Assembly: GCA_943332105.1 (NCBI GenBank) | Contig: CALQOD010000010.1 | Location: 1 to 43,782 of the forward strand | DNA length: 43,782 nucleotides | DNA from: Chitinophaga pinensis | Lineage (GTDB): Bacteria; Bacteroidota; Bacteroidia; AKYH767-A; OLB10 | Direction: 5' to 3' | Shown: piece by piece, positions 7,998 through 16,253 of the stretch | Numbering within the stretch: the first letter of the stretch is position 1 | Layout of the letters: every line of letters begins with the position of its first letter | The notes under the pieces: model-generated | Seen by the model: only the letters and a program-made list of their open reading frames with translations | Told to the model about the DNA's origin: nothing | The model's database searches: none | Made by a program: the position numbers and the translations under genes

Positions 7998-8819
7998 TTA
8001 TTTCCATAAGTTATTATGCTCCAGTTTAATTTTGCCTTTAAAAAATAGCTTTGTGCTTTCAGCAAATGATGCAGTATAATCCGATACAAAAAAATGATGC
8101 TTCATTTTTTTACCGTTGTTTAATAATCCGTTTGTATTTAAAATTTCTTTAGTATAGTTGGCAACAATTCCAGCCGTATCAAATAAAGTTACTTTGCCTT
8201 TATAGTACTGTTCAATTTCAGGTTTTATTAAAGGATAATGAGTGCATCCTAATATCAAACTATCAACTCCTTTTAATTTCGGACGAGAAAGGTAGTCGTT
8301 GATGATAGTTTTTGAAATTTTATTATTAAAAAAACCTTCTTCAATCATTGGAGCTAGGAGTGGAGTTGCTAAAGAAGCTACTTGTAATTTTTTATTTTTT
8401 GATTTGATTTTCTTCGCGTAGATATCAGTTTTGATGGTGGCTTTAGTTCCAATTACCCCAACTGATTTTAGCTTGGGTTGCGTGGAAACAAAATCGACTA
8501 CAGGGTCAATTACATTAATAATAATCGCGTTGTTTCCAATGTGATCTTTGATTAAGTCGTAAGCAACAGATGAAATACTATTACATGCAATAACTATTAC
8601 TTTACAATTGTAAGTCATTAAAAAATCACTGATTGCAAGTGCCCATTTCTTTATCGATTCTGGCGATTTGTCGCCATAGGGTAGGTGTGCAGTATCACCA
8701 AAATATACAATTTGTTCGTGAGGCATTAACTTATTAATTGCACTTGCAACTGTTAATCCACCTATGCCCGAATCAAAAATTCCTAAAGGTCTGGTAGCAT
8801 CACTTTTTTTCTTTGCCAT
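7998..8819 (-). CDS. murI: Glutamate racemase
   Basis: Interconverts L- and D-glutamate to supply D-Glu for the murein stem peptide, added by MurD. The 273 residues are typical. Visible are FDSGIGGLTV (D16), the YFGDTAHLPYG loop, the first catalytic Cys in VIACNSIS (C79) and the second in LGCTHYPL (C192). The N-terminus MAKKKSDATRPLGIFDSG fits the ATG at 8817-8819. It is the last gene of a - strand block starting with uppS and bamA, but a hairpin separates it from ompH, so it may be read mainly by terminator readthrough or from its own promoter. Confidence 0.96.
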   Translation of the reverse strand: MAKKKSDATRPLGIFDSGIGGLTVASAINKLMPHEQIVYFGDTAHLPYGDKSPESIKKWALAISDFLMTYNCKVIVIACNSISSVAYDLIKDHIGNNAIIINVIDPVVDFVSTQPKLKSVGVIGTKATIKTDIYAKKIKSKNKKLQVASLATPLLAPMIEEGFFNNKISKTIINDYLSRPKLKGVDSLILGCTHYPLIKPEIEQYYKGKVTLFDTAGIVANYTKEILNTNGLLNNGKKMKHHFFVSDYTASFAESTKLFFKGKIKLEHNNLWK

Positions 8820-8842
8820 GTAACAAAATTGATAAAAAAAAT

Positions 8843-8869
8843 AAAGCCCCGAGATTTACCCGAGGCTTT
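8843..8869 (-). terminator. Intrinsic terminator after the ompH genes
   Basis: Read on the minus strand, the arms AAAGCCTCGGG (8859-8869) and CTCGGGGCTTT (8843-8853) form 11 pairs, including two G-U wobbles, around a 5-nt loop. A T-rich tract follows. On the plus strand the wobbles become mismatches, so it is directional, as expected between two minus-strand genes. Confidence 0.75.
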
Positions 8870-8889
8870 TTATAAACTACACTAGTTAA

Positions 8890-9405
8890 TTACTTAATTC
8901 CAAGTTTAGCTTTCACTAATGGTAAAATATCATCTGCGTCTTGTGAAAATATCAAAGTGCCCCCCGGCGTGCTATCAAAAATGTAGGAGAATCCTTTTTC
9001 TTTTGCCACTGCATTTATTGCATCTTGCGCTCTTTTAACAATTGGCCCATTCAACTCTTCTTGTTTTTTCTGCAATGATGTTTGAGCTGATTCTTGGAAA
9101 GCCTGAATGCGCTCCTCTAAGTCTGAGATTTCTTTTTGTTTTGCTTCTTTAATAGGATCCGCCATAGATGCTTCTTTCGATTTGTAATCAGCTATCTTAG
9201 CTTGATATTCAGCGCCCATTGTTTTGTATTGTGAATCGAGCGTGCTTTTAAATTTTGCTAAGGTAGAGTCCGCCAATTTTAATTCTGGCATAATTCCAAA
9301 CAATTCATTTGAGTTAATATGTCCAAATTTTAATGGTGATTGTGCGTTACAAATAGTAGTTACACTTAATACTACACCAAACGCAACTGCAATTAATTTC
9401 TTCAT
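8890..9405 (-). CDS. ompH: OmpH/Skp-family periplasmic chaperone (copy 1)
   Basis: A 171-residue protein with a signal peptide (about 1-21, ending CNAQ). The body, about 25-165, begins with the family strand KFGHINSNELFGIMPE and continues as a long coiled coil rich in Lys, Glu, Gln and Ala (SDLEERIQAFQESAQTSLQKKQEEL). It ends with the paired strand region FSYIFDSTPGGTLIFSQDADDILPLVKAKLGI. Skp proteins are trimeric holdases that escort outer-membrane proteins to the Bam complex. It lies directly downstream of a second ompH copy and bamA. The length suits the family. Confidence 0.92.
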   Translation of the reverse strand: MKKLIAVAFGVVLSVTTICNAQSPLKFGHINSNELFGIMPELKLADSTLAKFKSTLDSQYKTMGAEYQAKIADYKSKEASMADPIKEAKQKEISDLEERIQAFQESAQTSLQKKQEELNGPIVKRAQDAINAVAKEKGFSYIFDSTPGGTLIFSQDADDILPLVKAKLGIK

Positions 9406-9435
9406 GTTTTTTACTTGATTAGGTTTTATATTTTA

Positions 9436-10041
9436 TTATCGTTTTTCGTCAGAACCACCAGCAGGTGCTGTTTTGTTATCGGTTCCTGACTTGCTATCGC
9501 CAGCACCATTCGATTTGCTTCCTGCTTTATATCCCATTGATGCTAATACTTCATCGCTTTTATCGTATTTGGAATTAGTATATAACATCGTTAAGTCACC
9601 AGATTTATCAAATATTACAGCAAAACTCTGATCCGTCGCAATCTTTTTTACTGCATTGTAAATTTTGTCTTGAAGTGGTTTGATAAGCTCTTGTTTTTTC
9701 TTAAAGAGCTCACCTTCATAACCGAATTTTGATTTTTGAAATTCTTTAACTTCCTTTTCTTTGTTGGTAATTTCAAGTTCTCTTTTCTTTTTCATCTCCT
9801 CGGTTAAAAGGATTTGCTCAGCTTGATAGTCTTTGTATAGCTTATCAATAATTGCATATTTGCCTTCGATTTCTTTTTGCCAGCTAATGCTAAGTTGATC
9901 TAATTGCTGTTGTGCTGCTTTGTATTCTGATATGTTATCTAAAATATACTGGCTATCAATAAATGCATACTTCTGAGCACATGCGGGTTTTATTGCAAAA
10001 GCAATAAAAAACACTAAAAGGGTTAACAATTGTTTTTTCAT
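9436..10041 (-). CDS. ompH: OmpH/Skp-family periplasmic chaperone (copy 2)
   Basis: A 201-residue paralog of the neighbouring chaperone. The ATG at 10039-10041 (MKKQLLTLLVFF) starts a clear signal peptide ending ACAQ; an in-frame TTG seven codons earlier is less likely. The start of the fold, KYAFIDSQYILDNISEY, is followed by a charged coiled coil (LEITNKEKEVKEFQKSKFGYEGELFKKKQE) and the closing strand SFAVIFDKSGDLTMLY. Unlike copy 1 it carries a low-complexity Gly/Ser/Lys/Asp tail of about 30 residues (GSKSNGAGDSKSGTD), likely disordered. It lies between bamA and copy 1, so it probably serves outer-membrane protein assembly. Confidence 0.92.
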   Translation of the reverse strand: MKKQLLTLLVFFIAFAIKPACAQKYAFIDSQYILDNISEYKAAQQQLDQLSISWQKEIEGKYAIIDKLYKDYQAEQILLTEEMKKKRELEITNKEKEVKEFQKSKFGYEGELFKKKQELIKPLQDKIYNAVKKIATDQSFAVIFDKSGDLTMLYTNSKYDKSDEVLASMGYKAGSKSNGAGDSKSGTDNKTAPAGGSDEKR

Positions 10042-10112
10042 AAATTTCTTTTTTTGAGCCAATTAATATTCATGCCAAATTTACCAATTTATTTTTAACC
10101 TGAGTATTGTAA

Positions 10113-12620
10113 TTAGAATTGCTGTCCGATTGTAAAGTGGAAGTTGGATCCACTATATACTTTACTACCTTCAATATCATCAAAGCCATATCCCCAATCC
10201 AAACCAAGAAGTCCGAACATCGGCAAGAATATCCTTACACCCATTCCTGCAGAGCGTTTCAAAGAGAAAGGATTAAAGTTTTTCATTCCTAAATAATTAT
10301 TGCCACCCTCAATAAAACCAAGTGTATAAATGGTTGCTGAAGGGTTCAATGATATTGGAAAGCGAAACTCTAATGTAAATTTATCATAAGCGGTACCTCC
10401 AATGTTACTACCATTAATTTTTGGAGTTACCGAGTTGTTATCATATCCTCTTAATGCAATTATTTCTCGACCATCTAAAGAATAACCCGATAATCCATCA
10501 CCGCCAACATAAAACCGTTCAAAAGGACTTTGGCCTATATCTTTGTTATAAAAACCTAAAAATCCGAATTGTGCTTTGCTATACAAAACAAACTTTCCTA
10601 CACTTTTGTAACTAGCAGCACTAAACTTCCATTTATGATATTCTAACCATTTGTATTTTTCTGTCGCAATAGCAGTTTTATAGTCCGTTTTAGTATCAAT
10701 TAATGAGAAAGGAGGAGTAAGCTGAACTGTAAAATTAATTTGCGAACCCGTTCGTATCCAAACAAATCCATCTACAGAGTTTCTTGCTATCGTTTGAGAA
10801 AAGCTCAAATTGTTAGAAGAGCCCTCATTAAAAAGAAATGTTCCAGCCCACTTATTCAAAGAGTAATTTTGAAAAGATAATTCATGATAAAGAGTGAAAT
10901 AATCATCTGGCCATTTCAATCGTCTACCAAGACCAACAGCACCACCAGAAATTGTAAGGTCAGATCGGTTTGTATCATCCAGCTTCAAGCCATTGGATTG
11001 AACAGAACGAAAAGCAGATACAGTTAAGGAATTGGGTTTTTTGCCTCCGAGCCACGGTTCAGTAAACGACATGTTATAGCTTTGAAAATATCTACCATTT
11101 GATTGAAATCGAATGCTTAATTTTTGTCCGTCTCCCGATGGTAATGGGGTCCATGTATTTCTCTTAGCTGCATTCTTAATCGAGAAATTATTAAAAGACA
11201 CACCTAGCGTTCCAACAACGCCAGCTCCACCTCCCCAGCCACCTGAAAGCTCAAGCTGGTCGGATGGTCTTTCTTCAACGATATAGTCAATGTCAACAGT
11301 TCCAGTTGCAGGATTTGGCTTTGGATTGACATTAAGTTTTTCTTGGTCAAAATAGCCTAATTGTGCCAATTGTCTTTGCGTTCTGATAATGTCTGAACGG
11401 TTAAATAATTGACCTGGCAATGTTCTGATTTCCCTTAAAATAACCTTGTCATTTGTTTTTGTATTTCCAGAAACAGATATATTGCTAATAATAGCTTGTT
11501 TCCCTTCGTAAATTCGCATTTCAAGATCTATGGAATCACCAGCAATCTTTACCTCAACAGGTGTGATAGAGAAAAATAAATAGCCATCGTCCATATATAG
11601 CGATGAAATGTCTCGTCCGCTCTGACTTAGATATAATCCTTCTTCAATTCTTTGCTGATTATAAATAGCGCCTTTATTGATATTTAGTATTTCTTGAAGC
11701 ACTGCTGTTGAATACTTTGTATTGCCAATCCAGTTTATATTTCGAATATAATATTTAGTGCCCTCATTGATTTTTAAATAAAGGTTGATAGTTTTCTCAT
11801 CATGCTTTACAATACTATCATAGCTAAATGAGGCGTCACGGAATCCGATTGCAGTATATTTAGCAATGATTTTTTCTTTATCCTTATCTAAACCTTCCTG
11901 AGTAAATTTAGAGCTTGTAAATATTTTATAATAAGCACTTTCTTTTGTGCCCTTCATTTTGTGTTTTAAGCTTTTTTCTGAAAAAGCGATTACTCCTTCA
12001 AAGAAAATCTTATTAATTTTTATTTTTTTCTTATTCGAAATAGTGATAATCATCAATTCAGAATTCGCGCCTGCTGTAGTATCTCTCTCTGTTTTTACAA
12101 ATACATTAGTAAATAAATAGCCCTTATCTACAAAATAATTTTTAGCTAGGTTTTTAGTCGTTTGAATTAAATTCTCATTAACAATCTTTCCTTTTGTTAG
12201 AGAAAGTTTTTCTCTCAATTTATCAGCTTCAGATTTATTAACACCTTCAAAAGTGAATTTAGATAAGCGTGGAAGTTCTTTTATTTTAAACTCGAGAAAA
12301 ATTTTATTGTCAATAATTTTTGTAGCAAATATTTTTATATCTGAAAGTAATCCTTGTTTCCATAAATTTTCAATTGATGTAGAAAGTTTTTCTCCAGGGA
12401 TTTTATATTTTTCACCAACAGTCAACCCTGTTAAGGTGATTAAAACACTTTCGTCTAAATATTGAACACCTGAAATAGTTATGCCTCCTAATTCATATTC
12501 TTTTGGATTTGAATAGTCAATCAAATCTTCATTGCCATTAATTATAGCTTGGCCAGTAACAGAAGTATATTCACTGAAAAATAAAATAATTAATAAAAGG
12601 TATTTATAGGTTTTATTCAT
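10113..12620 (-). CDS. bamA: BamA, outer-membrane protein assembly factor
   Basis: An 835-residue Omp85-family protein that inserts beta barrels into the outer membrane. A signal peptide (about 1-23) is followed by POTRA domains across about residues 45-455, with recognisable wording such as FEGVNKSEADKLREKLSL, IFFEGVIAFSEKSLKHKM, INWIGNTKYSTAVLQEIL and ISVSGNTKTNDKVILREI. The barrel covers about 455-835, with GGWGGGAGVVGTLGVSFNN at its start, the lid motif DGREIIALRGYDNNSVTP, and the C-terminal strand ending GQQF with Phe last. It lies 4 nt after uppS and before the two skp-like chaperones, so the operon couples barrel assembly with the lipid carrier enzyme. Confidence 0.97.
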   Translation of the reverse strand: MNKTYKYLLLIILFFSEYTSVTGQAIINGNEDLIDYSNPKEYELGGITISGVQYLDESVLITLTGLTVGEKYKIPGEKLSTSIENLWKQGLLSDIKIFATKIIDNKIFLEFKIKELPRLSKFTFEGVNKSEADKLREKLSLTKGKIVNENLIQTTKNLAKNYFVDKGYLFTNVFVKTERDTTAGANSELMIITISNKKKIKINKIFFEGVIAFSEKSLKHKMKGTKESAYYKIFTSSKFTQEGLDKDKEKIIAKYTAIGFRDASFSYDSIVKHDEKTINLYLKINEGTKYYIRNINWIGNTKYSTAVLQEILNINKGAIYNQQRIEEGLYLSQSGRDISSLYMDDGYLFFSITPVEVKIAGDSIDLEMRIYEGKQAIISNISVSGNTKTNDKVILREIRTLPGQLFNRSDIIRTQRQLAQLGYFDQEKLNVNPKPNPATGTVDIDYIVEERPSDQLELSGGWGGGAGVVGTLGVSFNNFSIKNAAKRNTWTPLPSGDGQKLSIRFQSNGRYFQSYNMSFTEPWLGGKKPNSLTVSAFRSVQSNGLKLDDTNRSDLTISGGAVGLGRRLKWPDDYFTLYHELSFQNYSLNKWAGTFLFNEGSSNNLSFSQTIARNSVDGFVWIRTGSQINFTVQLTPPFSLIDTKTDYKTAIATEKYKWLEYHKWKFSAASYKSVGKFVLYSKAQFGFLGFYNKDIGQSPFERFYVGGDGLSGYSLDGREIIALRGYDNNSVTPKINGSNIGGTAYDKFTLEFRFPISLNPSATIYTLGFIEGGNNYLGMKNFNPFSLKRSAGMGVRIFLPMFGLLGLDWGYGFDDIEGSKVYSGSNFHFTIGQQF

Positions 12621-12624
12621 GCTC

Positions 12625-13365
12625 TTATTTGACTTGTTCTGATGTCATTCCGAATCTTCTTTCTCTGTTTTGAAATACATAAATTGCTTCGTAAAAATCT
12701 TCTTTTTGGAAGTCAGGCCATAACTTAGTTGTAAAATAAAGTTCTGCATAGGCGAGTTGCCATAGTAGATAGTTGCTTATTCTTGATTCACCACTGGTTC
12801 GTATCATTAATTCTGGATCAGGCCATTCCGATGTTGCTAAGTGAGATGCAATCTTAACTTCATTAATATCATCAATTGAAAGGATTCCATCTTTAACTTC
12901 TTTTGCTATTTCTCGCGCAGCTTTTGTTATTTCCCATCTAGAACTATAGCTTAAAGCTAGTACTAGTGTCATTCTGGTATTTGTAGAAGTTTTTTCTATT
13001 GCTTTTTGCAATTTCTCCCTCACGCCATCAGGTAAACTATCTGTATCGCCGATTGTGGCTAATCGGATGTTGTTTTTCATCAGGGTATCCGTTTCCTTAG
13101 AAATAGTTTGCACCAACAAACTCATTAATGCATCAATTTCAAATTTTGGTCTGTTCCAGTTTTCAGTACTGAAAGCGTATAAAGTCAAAACACTAATGCC
13201 TAATTCTGCAGCCGCTTCAGTAACATCCCTAACTGCAGTTACGCCGTTTGCATGCCCCAATGTTCTAAGCATGCCATGTTGTTTTGCCCAACGACCATTT
13301 CCATCCATAATAATGGCAATATGCTTAGGTAGCTTATCAGTAAACAACAATTCTTTCTTTGACAT
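12625..13365 (-). CDS. uppS: Isoprenyl transferase (undecaprenyl diphosphate synthase)
   Basis: A cis-prenyltransferase that condenses farnesyl diphosphate with isopentenyl diphosphates to make undecaprenyl diphosphate, the lipid carrier for murein and O-antigen. From the ATG at 13363-13365 it has 246 residues. Motifs are HIAIIMDGNGRWAKQ (catalytic D21), YAFSTENWNRP, and the C-terminal RTSGESRISNYLLWQLAYAELYF. An in-frame TTG eight codons upstream lies within the predicted -7 promoter element and was rejected. It is the first gene before bamA and the chaperones. Confidence 0.96.
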   Translation of the reverse strand: MSKKELLFTDKLPKHIAIIMDGNGRWAKQHGMLRTLGHANGVTAVRDVTEAAAELGISVLTLYAFSTENWNRPKFEIDALMSLLVQTISKETDTLMKNNIRLATIGDTDSLPDGVREKLQKAIEKTSTNTRMTLVLALSYSSRWEITKAAREIAKEVKDGILSIDDINEVKIASHLATSEWPDPELMIRTSGESRISNYLLWQLAYAELYFTTKLWPDFQKEDFYEAIYVFQNRERRFGMTSEQVK

Positions 13366-13386
13366 CGGCAGATTTTCGAAGGGATA

Positions 13387-13394
13387 CAAATGTA
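13387..13394 (-). promoter_or_regulatory. -7 element of the uppS-bamA-ompH operon
   Basis: Read on the minus strand this is TACATTTG, a full match to TAnnTTTG. It would place the transcript start about 18 nt before the uppS ATG. No good TTTG lies at the -33 distance, so confidence is moderate. Confidence 0.5.
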
Positions 13395-13452
13395 ATAAAT
13401 TGAAGGTCGACTTCGGGTAAAAAGTTTCAATTAACTGTGGTTTAACATGGAA

Positions 13453-14301
13453 TTACCAAAGCTTTATTCTAAACGGCCGACATTGGTCAATGTAATGCTT
13501 TGAGAGGGTATAGGTAAGTTGAATTCCTGTGAAAGAATACCAGTCGCGGTTAGTGTTATCCCCCCTTTGGCGACCAATATTGCTTTTAGGGTTTTTTATT
13601 ATCGATCTGTCGGATAAATAATATGCAGTTTTTCCATACTCAACACGAATTGCATTTGGATCAGCGTACACCCCGGAAACATCATCTAAGTAATCGGTGT
13701 ATGTCTTTCTTACTATACTTTCCAACGAAAGACCCCATCGCCTGCCAATTTTACATTTTACTCCACCACCAAATACAAAAGCTAGATTCGTTTTTCGGTA
13801 TAAGTTTTTATCAAGGTTCGCTGCAGTTCCTTGTCCTTCTGTGCCTAAAGGTTGCAATTCAATATAACTACCATTATACAATGCTTTGGGATTAAATCTG
13901 AAAATAGATAATCCTACCGCTAGATAGGGGGTAGCAATTGTAGAAGGATTAGAAGTTTGGTAAGGAAAAAAGTTGAACTCTATTTGACCGGTGCCTTCTA
14001 AAATGACACTCTTAAAATTTAAATTTCTATTCTTGCAAAACTCGTCATTTGATTGAGCATCATCCGCTTTAATATGTCCGTAGCTTATGCCTGTTTTAAA
14101 AGCCCAATGATTACTGTAACTTCTTCTGTATAGGAAGCCGATACCCAACTGATTATTTTTAGTGTCATACATGGGTTGATGTAAATCGCCCTTGTAATTC
14201 ATAGCTCCAATCATTATCCCCATTTCACGAGACTGGCCTTTTACAATGGCAGTTAGAAAAATTGTAAATGATAGAATAAGTATTGCAACTTTCTTAAACA
14301 T
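13453..14301 (-). CDS. porG: PorG-like outer-membrane protein (DUF6089 type), copy A
   Basis: A 282-residue barrel protein. The ATG at 14299-14301 starts the signal peptide MFKKVAILILSFTIF...GQ; an upstream in-frame TTG is rejected. The mature protein has alternating strands and shares several motifs with the gene just upstream: NRNLNFKS, LQPLGTEGQG, RKTYTDYLDDVSG and RGDNTN. PorG is an outer-membrane component of the type IX secretion core complex, and in Porphyromonas it lies directly before uppS, as here. That synteny supports the name for this copy more than for the other. The last stretch, after HYIDQCRPFRIKLW, is short. Confidence 0.72.
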   Translation of the reverse strand: MFKKVAILILSFTIFLTAIVKGQSREMGIMIGAMNYKGDLHQPMYDTKNNQLGIGFLYRRSYSNHWAFKTGISYGHIKADDAQSNDEFCKNRNLNFKSVILEGTGQIEFNFFPYQTSNPSTIATPYLAVGLSIFRFNPKALYNGSYIELQPLGTEGQGTAANLDKNLYRKTNLAFVFGGGVKCKIGRRWGLSLESIVRKTYTDYLDDVSGVYADPNAIRVEYGKTAYYLSDRSIIKNPKSNIGRQRGDNTNRDWYSFTGIQLTYTLSKHYIDQCRPFRIKLW

Positions 14302-14346
14302 TTTGGAATAACGCTCTTGAAGTTTAGATATTGCGAAATACAATGA

Positions 14347-15255
14347 TTAGAATACTGGGAAGTTAGTACGGCCAGTTCTTAGTTTATAATGGAAACTAAA
14401 CATTAAAAACATATAGGCATCTTTATTTGTCGCATCACCTCTTTGTGATCCTAAATCAGTTTGAGTTGTTGATGAATTAAGACTGGGATCAGATAAAATA
14501 CCTGCTACTTGACCACTCGATTGTGCGATAGCATTCCTATCATAGTATGTTTTACTTACATCATCAATATAATCGGTAAATGTTTTTCTGATTCCAAATT
14601 CAACTCCAACCCCCATTCTTCTATTGAAGAAATATCTTCCACCAATACCAACCGGAATACATAATTGCGTTCTTTTATATTTGGTTCTTCCCTCTGAAAT
14701 TCCTTGACCTTCTGTTCCTAGTGGCTGCAGATTATACCATTTATCATTGTATTGGCCTTGCGGATTGAAATGAAACACACCAACTCCAGCAAATAAATAT
14801 CCAAGGGCTTCAAAGGAACTAGATCTTTTAATTCCACGCAAGCGATAAACACCACCTTGCCTTGAAGAAACAATCGCATACTCCAAATTTATATTCGCCT
14901 CATAAATATTTGATTTGAAATTTAAATTTCTATTATTTCTAAAATATTCAGCTGTTAATTTATCATCACCCCTTACTTGGCCATATGTTGCATGTGCTTG
15001 AAGTGCTAGTGACTCTGTTATTTTGTATTTCAGTCCAAGTGTCAAAGCCGGACGAGTTAATGAAAGTTCTAAATCTTTAAAACCATTAGTTCCTATTTGA
15101 TTTGCTCCCCCTAAATCACCCAAGAAGTTGGATGCTCCAACACCAGCGCTCAACTCGTAACGATAAGCCTTCCATCTTGAACGAAGTCGTTGTGCATTTG
15201 AAACAGTAGAAAGTAAGATAATGAGGGTTAAAGCTAGAAGTAATTTGTTTTTCAT
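14347..15255 (-). CDS. PorG-like outer-membrane protein (DUF6089 type), copy B
   Basis: A 302-residue paralog of the next gene with signal peptide MKNKLLLALTLIILLSTV (cleavage near SNAQ). The mature part opens with YELSAGVGASNFLGDLGG and holds the shared motifs NRNLNFKS, LQPLGTEGQG, RKTFTDYIDDVSK and RGDATNKD. Gly/aromatic alternation points to a small barrel of 8-10 strands. The two genes are 45 nt apart and result from tandem duplication with strong divergence. It may be a second secretion-system barrel or a separate envelope protein. It has its own promoter (15281-15310). Confidence 0.72.
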   Translation of the reverse strand: MKNKLLLALTLIILLSTVSNAQRLRSRWKAYRYELSAGVGASNFLGDLGGANQIGTNGFKDLELSLTRPALTLGLKYKITESLALQAHATYGQVRGDDKLTAEYFRNNRNLNFKSNIYEANINLEYAIVSSRQGGVYRLRGIKRSSSFEALGYLFAGVGVFHFNPQGQYNDKWYNLQPLGTEGQGISEGRTKYKRTQLCIPVGIGGRYFFNRRMGVGVEFGIRKTFTDYIDDVSKTYYDRNAIAQSSGQVAGILSDPSLNSSTTQTDLGSQRGDATNKDAYMFLMFSFHYKLRTGRTNFPVF

Positions 15256-15280
15256 AACTGAGCGACAATAGTCTTATGGA

Positions 15281-15310
15281 CAAAAATAACATTTTCGCTC
15301 AAAAATCAGA
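15281..15310 (-). promoter_or_regulatory. Promoter of the PorG-like gene pair
   Basis: On the minus strand, TCTG (15307-15310, one base from TTTG) is followed after 18 nt by TATTTTTG (15281-15288), a full -7 match. The transcript start would fall about 22 nt before the ATG of copy B. Confidence 0.6.
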
Positions 15311-15341
15311 TGATTTTTATAAAAATACTAAGAATAATATA

Positions 15342-16220
15342 CTAGTTCCTTGAGTCAAGACCCCAATTCAGTTTTTTTCTTAGCGTATCAAGGAAATTGT
15401 CGTTGCCGATCCTTACTAGGTTCATCGTAAAATCGGACTTTTTTATCGCTAAAGAAACAGTAGAATCGATAGTTACTGATCTGGCATCCAAAGAAGCTAT
15501 AAAATATTGAGACCTACCTTCAACTTCTAATGAAATCACATTTTCATCAGATACGACAATAGGTCTTACATTTAGGTTATGAGGGGCAATAGGGGTAATA
15601 ACAAAATTCTCAGAGTGTGGAGCAATGATTGGTCCACCACAGCTTAAGGAATAACCTGTGGAGCCAGTTGGTGTAGCTATAATTAATCCATCTGCCCAAT
15701 ATGAATTTAAATATTCACCATTAATAAAGGTGTTTATGATAATCATACTAGAGCTATCTTTTTTGTGAATGGTTAATTCATTTAATGCATAATTCACATC
15801 ACCAAATAAATTAATACTGGAATCGAGTTTTAGCAATCTTCGCTTGTCTAATGTGTAATGTCCTTTGAATAAAGAATCGAGGCATTGCGTTATTTCCTGC
15901 TTCGAAATGCTTGATAAAAACCCTAGTCTGCCAACATTAATTCCTAGAACAGGTATACCACTATCCTGAACCTGCGTCAAAGTATCGAGAATGGTACCAT
16001 CGCCACCAACACTAAAAAGAAAATCCACTTTACCTCTTATTTCTGAACCGGAATTATATAGTTCGAAATGAGTTATTTGTTTAACAGATGATTTTAATTG
16101 ATTATAAAGAGGCTGATAAATAATCGGCATTGCACCTTGACTCAAAATTTCTTCAATAAGTTGAATAGCAACTCCGTGATTGGAATCTGATAACTGACGG
16201 GCATAAAGTGCAATCTTCAT
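15342..16220 (-). CDS. nadK: NAD kinase
   Basis: Phosphorylates NAD to NADP with ATP or polyphosphate, in the cytosol. The 292 residues are typical. The signature SVGGDGTILDT contains the catalytic GGDG (residues 72-75). INVGRLGFLS and the second signature IATPTGSTGYSLSCGGPII are present, followed by ITPIAPHNLNVRPIV. The N-terminus MKIALYARQL fits the ATG at 16218-16220. It follows the one-POTRA Omp85 gene by 33 nt on the same strand. Confidence 0.96.
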   Translation of the reverse strand: MKIALYARQLSDSNHGVAIQLIEEILSQGAMPIIYQPLYNQLKSSVKQITHFELYNSGSEIRGKVDFLFSVGGDGTILDTLTQVQDSGIPVLGINVGRLGFLSSISKQEITQCLDSLFKGHYTLDKRRLLKLDSSINLFGDVNYALNELTIHKKDSSSMIIINTFINGEYLNSYWADGLIIATPTGSTGYSLSCGGPIIAPHSENFVITPIAPHNLNVRPIVVSDENVISLEVEGRSQYFIASLDARSVTIDSTVSLAIKKSDFTMNLVRIGNDNFLDTLRKKLNWGLDSRN

Positions 16221-16253
16221 ATTGTAAAGGTACGGTTTTAATTAATTTTTTTC

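Noticed and set aside
8843-8869. Hairpin read as a + strand terminator
   Set aside because: On + the two wobble pairs become mismatches and no + strand gene ends here.
13366-13389. Longer uppS start (TTG)
   Set aside because: It overlaps the -7 promoter element and adds residues beyond the usual family start.
13055-13420. 121-codon + strand frame opposite uppS
   Set aside because: It is antisense to a strongly conserved gene and its protein lacks recognisable features.
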